A stretch of DNA of 64,000 nucleotides from contig NC_019902.2 of the NCBI RefSeq assembly GCF_000321415.2, positions 434,001-498,000 on the forward strand. The letters run 5' to 3'. The stretch's first letter is position 1. Each line of letters opens with the position of its first letter. The translations under genes and the position numbers were made by a program. A model generated the notes under the pieces. That model did not search any database and was not told the origin of the DNA. It worked only from the letters and a program-made list of their open reading frames with translations. Shown here piece after piece: positions 62,362-64,000 of this stretch. Source of the stretch: Thioalkalivibrio nitratireducens DSM 14787. GTDB taxonomy: Bacteria; Pseudomonadota; Gammaproteobacteria; Ectothiorhodospirales; Ectothiorhodospiraceae.

Positions 62362-62793
62362 TTACTTCTCAGCTGGCCGATTCGTCTGGAGCCAGTTCTC
62401 CACCCGCAGTCCGGGCACGCGCTGGAATTCTCGCTGGTTGTCGGTGACGACCGTGGCGCCGAGTGCCAAGGCGTGCGCCGCGATCAAGAGGTCATTCGGG
62501 CCGATGGGCTGTCCGGTCTGCTCGAGTTGCAGACGGAGCCGCCCGTACTCGCGGTCTGAGGGTAGGTCGAGCGGCTCTACGCGCATGGCACCAAGGACCT
62601 TCTCCACCTGCTCCGTCAGCGCTACGGATCCCCGCTTCGCTGCACCGAACCGTAGTTCGGCAGCAGCGATGATGGAGGTGCAGACCGCGTGTTCACCGAC
62701 CCTCTCGATCCCGCGTTTGACGATTCCCTGAGGGTGGCGAACCAGATCGGAGAGGATGTTGGTGTCCAGTAGGAAAAGCGGCGTGTCCGTCAC
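62362..62793 (-). CDS. vapC: PIN-domain toxin VapC 3
   Basis: A 143-residue VapC of the FitB-like group: FLLDTNILSDLVRHPQG, TSIIAAAELRFGAAKRG, IGPNDLLIAAHALALGATVVTDNQREF carry the acidic site. It starts with GTG at 62793, overlapping the stop of vapB (GTGA). VapC toxins usually cut tRNA. Confidence 0.93.
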   Translation of the reverse strand: MTDTPLFLLDTNILSDLVRHPQGIVKRGIERVGEHAVCTSIIAAAELRFGAAKRGSVALTEQVEKVLGAMRVEPLDLPSDREYGRLRLQLEQTGQPIGPNDLLIAAHALALGATVVTDNQREFQRVPGLRVENWLQTNRPAEK

Positions 62794-63029
62794 AGGCGTA
62801 CGTCGTCCAGCGCGCCGAGCCCGGAATCAATATTGGGGAACTCTTCTTCGAGATCGTGCAGTGTGGCCAGTGTGGCAAGGAGTCCCTTGCGCCGGACGGG
62901 CTCGATCACGAGGCGGTCGTCTTCCCGATAGATGACGGCTTCGTCTGTGTCCAGTTCGAACTCCCGCGGAATCCGGACCGCTTGGTTACGGCCGTTGCGG
63001 AAGAGTCGGACATGACGGGTGGTTTCCAT
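62790..63029 (-). CDS. vapB: VapB antitoxin (AbrB/SpoVT fold)
   Basis: A 79-residue antitoxin with an AbrB-type DNA-binding start (RHVRLFRNGRNQAVRIPREF) and an acidic C-terminal toxin-binding tail (HDLEEEFPNIDSGLGALDD). The ATG at 63029 is the family start. A perfect palindromic operator candidate lies 21 bp upstream. Confidence 0.93.
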   Translation of the reverse strand: METTRHVRLFRNGRNQAVRIPREFELDTDEAVIYREDDRLVIEPVRRKGLLATLATLHDLEEEFPNIDSGLGALDDVRL

Positions 63030-63049
63030 CTCGGCACCTTCGGAACCTG

Positions 63050-63071
63050 GGCATATGCTCCAGCATATGCC
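63050..63071. promoter_or_regulatory. Palindromic operator of vapBC
   Basis: Perfect 10-bp arms GGCATATGCT and AGCATATGCC around a CC centre. The position, 21 bp before vapB, and the symmetry fit the site of VapBC autorepression. Confidence 0.75.
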
Positions 63072-63135
63072 ATCACTCCGTCTTGCTGCAAGGGGCTGGG
63101 TCAAATTGACCCCTTCCCTGCACGACGCATTACGA

Positions 63136-63195
63136 GCGGGTGGCGATCGCACAAGGAGTTCAGTTCGGCCCTTGCAACAAGGGAAGCGTCCATAT
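63136..63195. repeat. 60-bp repeat S, copy 2
   Basis: Second copy of 60920-60979. The decayed nuclease gene runs into it and ends there, so the repeat may mark the breakpoint that removed the gene's 3' end. Confidence 0.85.
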
Positions 63196-63727
63196 GGATC
63201 CCCCCGGGGCGGTGCGTCTCCCGGGGTGGCGCTTACAGGCCATGCTGGGCAGGTTCAGCCGGGCCACCAGGTTGGGGCTGTCGAAGTGCTGCCGGGCTGG
63301 AATGCGCGGCAAGGCGTACGCCAGGAAGCGGAAATCGAGAAGGTGCCTGCGTCGCCCCCAACGCAAGTCGCTCGGGGAATTCACCCGCGTGCAGGAACAC
63401 CAACACCGGCACGACGCGCTGCGTATCCAGCAGTTCCGAAAGGTCCAGGCAGTAGTGGGCGAGCCGATGCACCGAAAACCGTGCCGGCTCGGTTTCCTCC
63501 TCGATCACGAACAGGACCGCTTCGCGCCGGCCGTCTGGCCACTGGACGAGGAGCGGAACGTCCAGTTCCCGGAAGCGCTCGCCGAGGCGTTCCTGCAATT
63601 GTTCCTGGCGGACCGGCGTAACCCGCGCGTCCGCGTCGATGGCTTGCGCCTCGCTGGCCGCGAACAGCGCGATGGCCTCGCGCGGATAGTCGAGAATGAG
63701 GTTCTTGAAGTTCTGGTCGTGCGTCAT
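63160..63727 (-). pseudogene. Rpn/PD-(D/E)XK-type nuclease-transposase gene, frameshifted and truncated
   Basis: From the ATG at 63727 the frame reads THDQNFKNLILDYPREAIAL, ERLGERFRELDVPLLVQWPD, AVLFVIEEETEPARFSVHRL and VPVLVFLHAGEFPERLALG, which is the Rpn-like recombination-promoting nuclease/putative transposase family. The expected next part (HLLDFRFLAYALPRIPARQH, then VARLNLPSMA) lies in another frame after a five-C run at 63355-63359, so one extra base explains the shift. The protein then stops at 63160, far short of the family's usual length. It is most likely inactive. Confidence 0.8.
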
Positions 63728-63912
63728 GCACCCGAGCCCTCCGTCCGTGGCGGGAATCGCGAAGGCTAGCACCGGGAACAGCCGATGTCAGGCTGCGGTC
63801 ACCGGCAAGTGGGTGCCCTGACGTTTCTTGCTTGTGGACGTGCCCGACCGGCGGTATGGAGATCACCGTCGGAGACGGGTCTTTGTATGGCTCCTGGGCG
63901 GAGTGGCAATCC

Positions 63913-64000
63913 ATGCCGAAGAGATCCCCGCGTCCCCGCGTCGGGCTGCGCGAGACGACGAGGTACCAGGGCGTGGCGTCGCGGGCGACGGGAGTGGAGA
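63913..64000 (+). CDS. Possible start of a Y1-type transposase, cut by window end
   Basis: The ATG at 63913 opens a frame MPKRSPRPRVGLRETTRYQG that runs off the right edge. Its pattern (PRPRVxLxxTxxYxxVxSR) recalls the N-terminus of REP-associated Y1 transposase relatives, the same group as the fragment at 61888. The stretch is too short for certainty. 63773-63912 holds nothing else I can support. Confidence 0.4.
   Translation, partial: MPKRSPRPRVGLRETTRYQGVASRATGVE

Noticed and set aside
58934..63195. CRISPR-like repeats in the accessory island
   Set aside because: The repeats are few, of unequal spacing and have no regular spacers or cas genes.

Overview
The window is GC-rich chromosomal DNA from a gammaproteobacterium. 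Gene content and order (dusB-fis, aroQ-accB-accC-prmA, tamA-tamB, glnE-ilvE, CysB, IlvD, Rep) support this. The DsbD/TlpA/NosL-type redox and copper genes, the entericidin lipoprotein and the DUF1631/DUF502 proteins suggest a sulfur-oxidising, Ectothiorhodospiraceae (Thioalkalivibrio-like) relative. The genus is an inference from gene style, not a measured match. No rRNA, tRNA or CRISPR array was seen. All calls come from reading the sequence; no database search was run.

Layout. 1-16 kb: housekeeping and envelope genes: the 3' end of cysB, a large MscK-type mechanosensitive channel, a small HMA/DUF192 pair, ilvD, an FKBP-rhodanese fusion, DUF1631 and DUF502 proteins, a NhaP2-type antiporter, rep helicase, an entericidin-like lipoprotein, ampD and a histidine phosphatase. 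16-22 kb: a leftward conserved block: DUF2322, fis, dusB, a DUF3426 protein, prmA, accC, accB and an aroQ carrying an apparent +1 frameshift. 22-28 kb: a tightly packed leftward operon joining thiol-redox proteins (thioredoxin-like, DsbD with a doubled N-terminal domain, TlpA-like lipoprotein) with CutA and two parts of a tripartite exporter. 28-33 kb: fxsA, groES-groEL behind a sigma70-type promoter and CIRCE operator, an OmpA-like protein and a receiver-less sigma54-activator-like regulator.

33.6-39.4 kb: eight leftward genes, most overlapping or closely spaced: two NosL-type copper proteins (one with a Tat-type signal), a TauE/SafE membrane protein, a TlpA-type lipoprotein, a polytopic membrane protein with CC and HHCPFC motifs, a LolD/MacB-type ATPase, an FtsX-type permease and a small one-helix protein with a GTG start. 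No nosZ or other obvious copper enzyme lies beside them. This is the best candidate here for a poorly described system, probably copper or metal-centre delivery in the cell envelope. 39.5-45.5 kb is tamB-tamA. 46-50.6 kb is an Fbp-type ferric-iron ABC importer whose binding-protein gene is separated from the permease/ATPase genes by a 277-bp repeat and two 48-bp direct repeats; a Fur-box-like site overlaps its promoter. 50.6-57.2 kb holds glnE, ilvE, a zf-CHCC protein, a secreted cysteine-containing protein and a membrane GGDEF cyclase.

57.3-64 kb is an accessory island: six toxin-antitoxin-type modules (MNT with a broken HEPN, two tandem Phd-VapC, an intact MntA-HepT, a RelE-type toxin with XRE antitoxin, and a VapBC), interleaved with transposase remnants, repeated DNA segments and a decayed Rpn/PD-(D/E)XK-type nuclease gene. 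A MITE-like repeat of 252-277 bp occurs three times, at 4.1, 31.1 and 49.0 kb.
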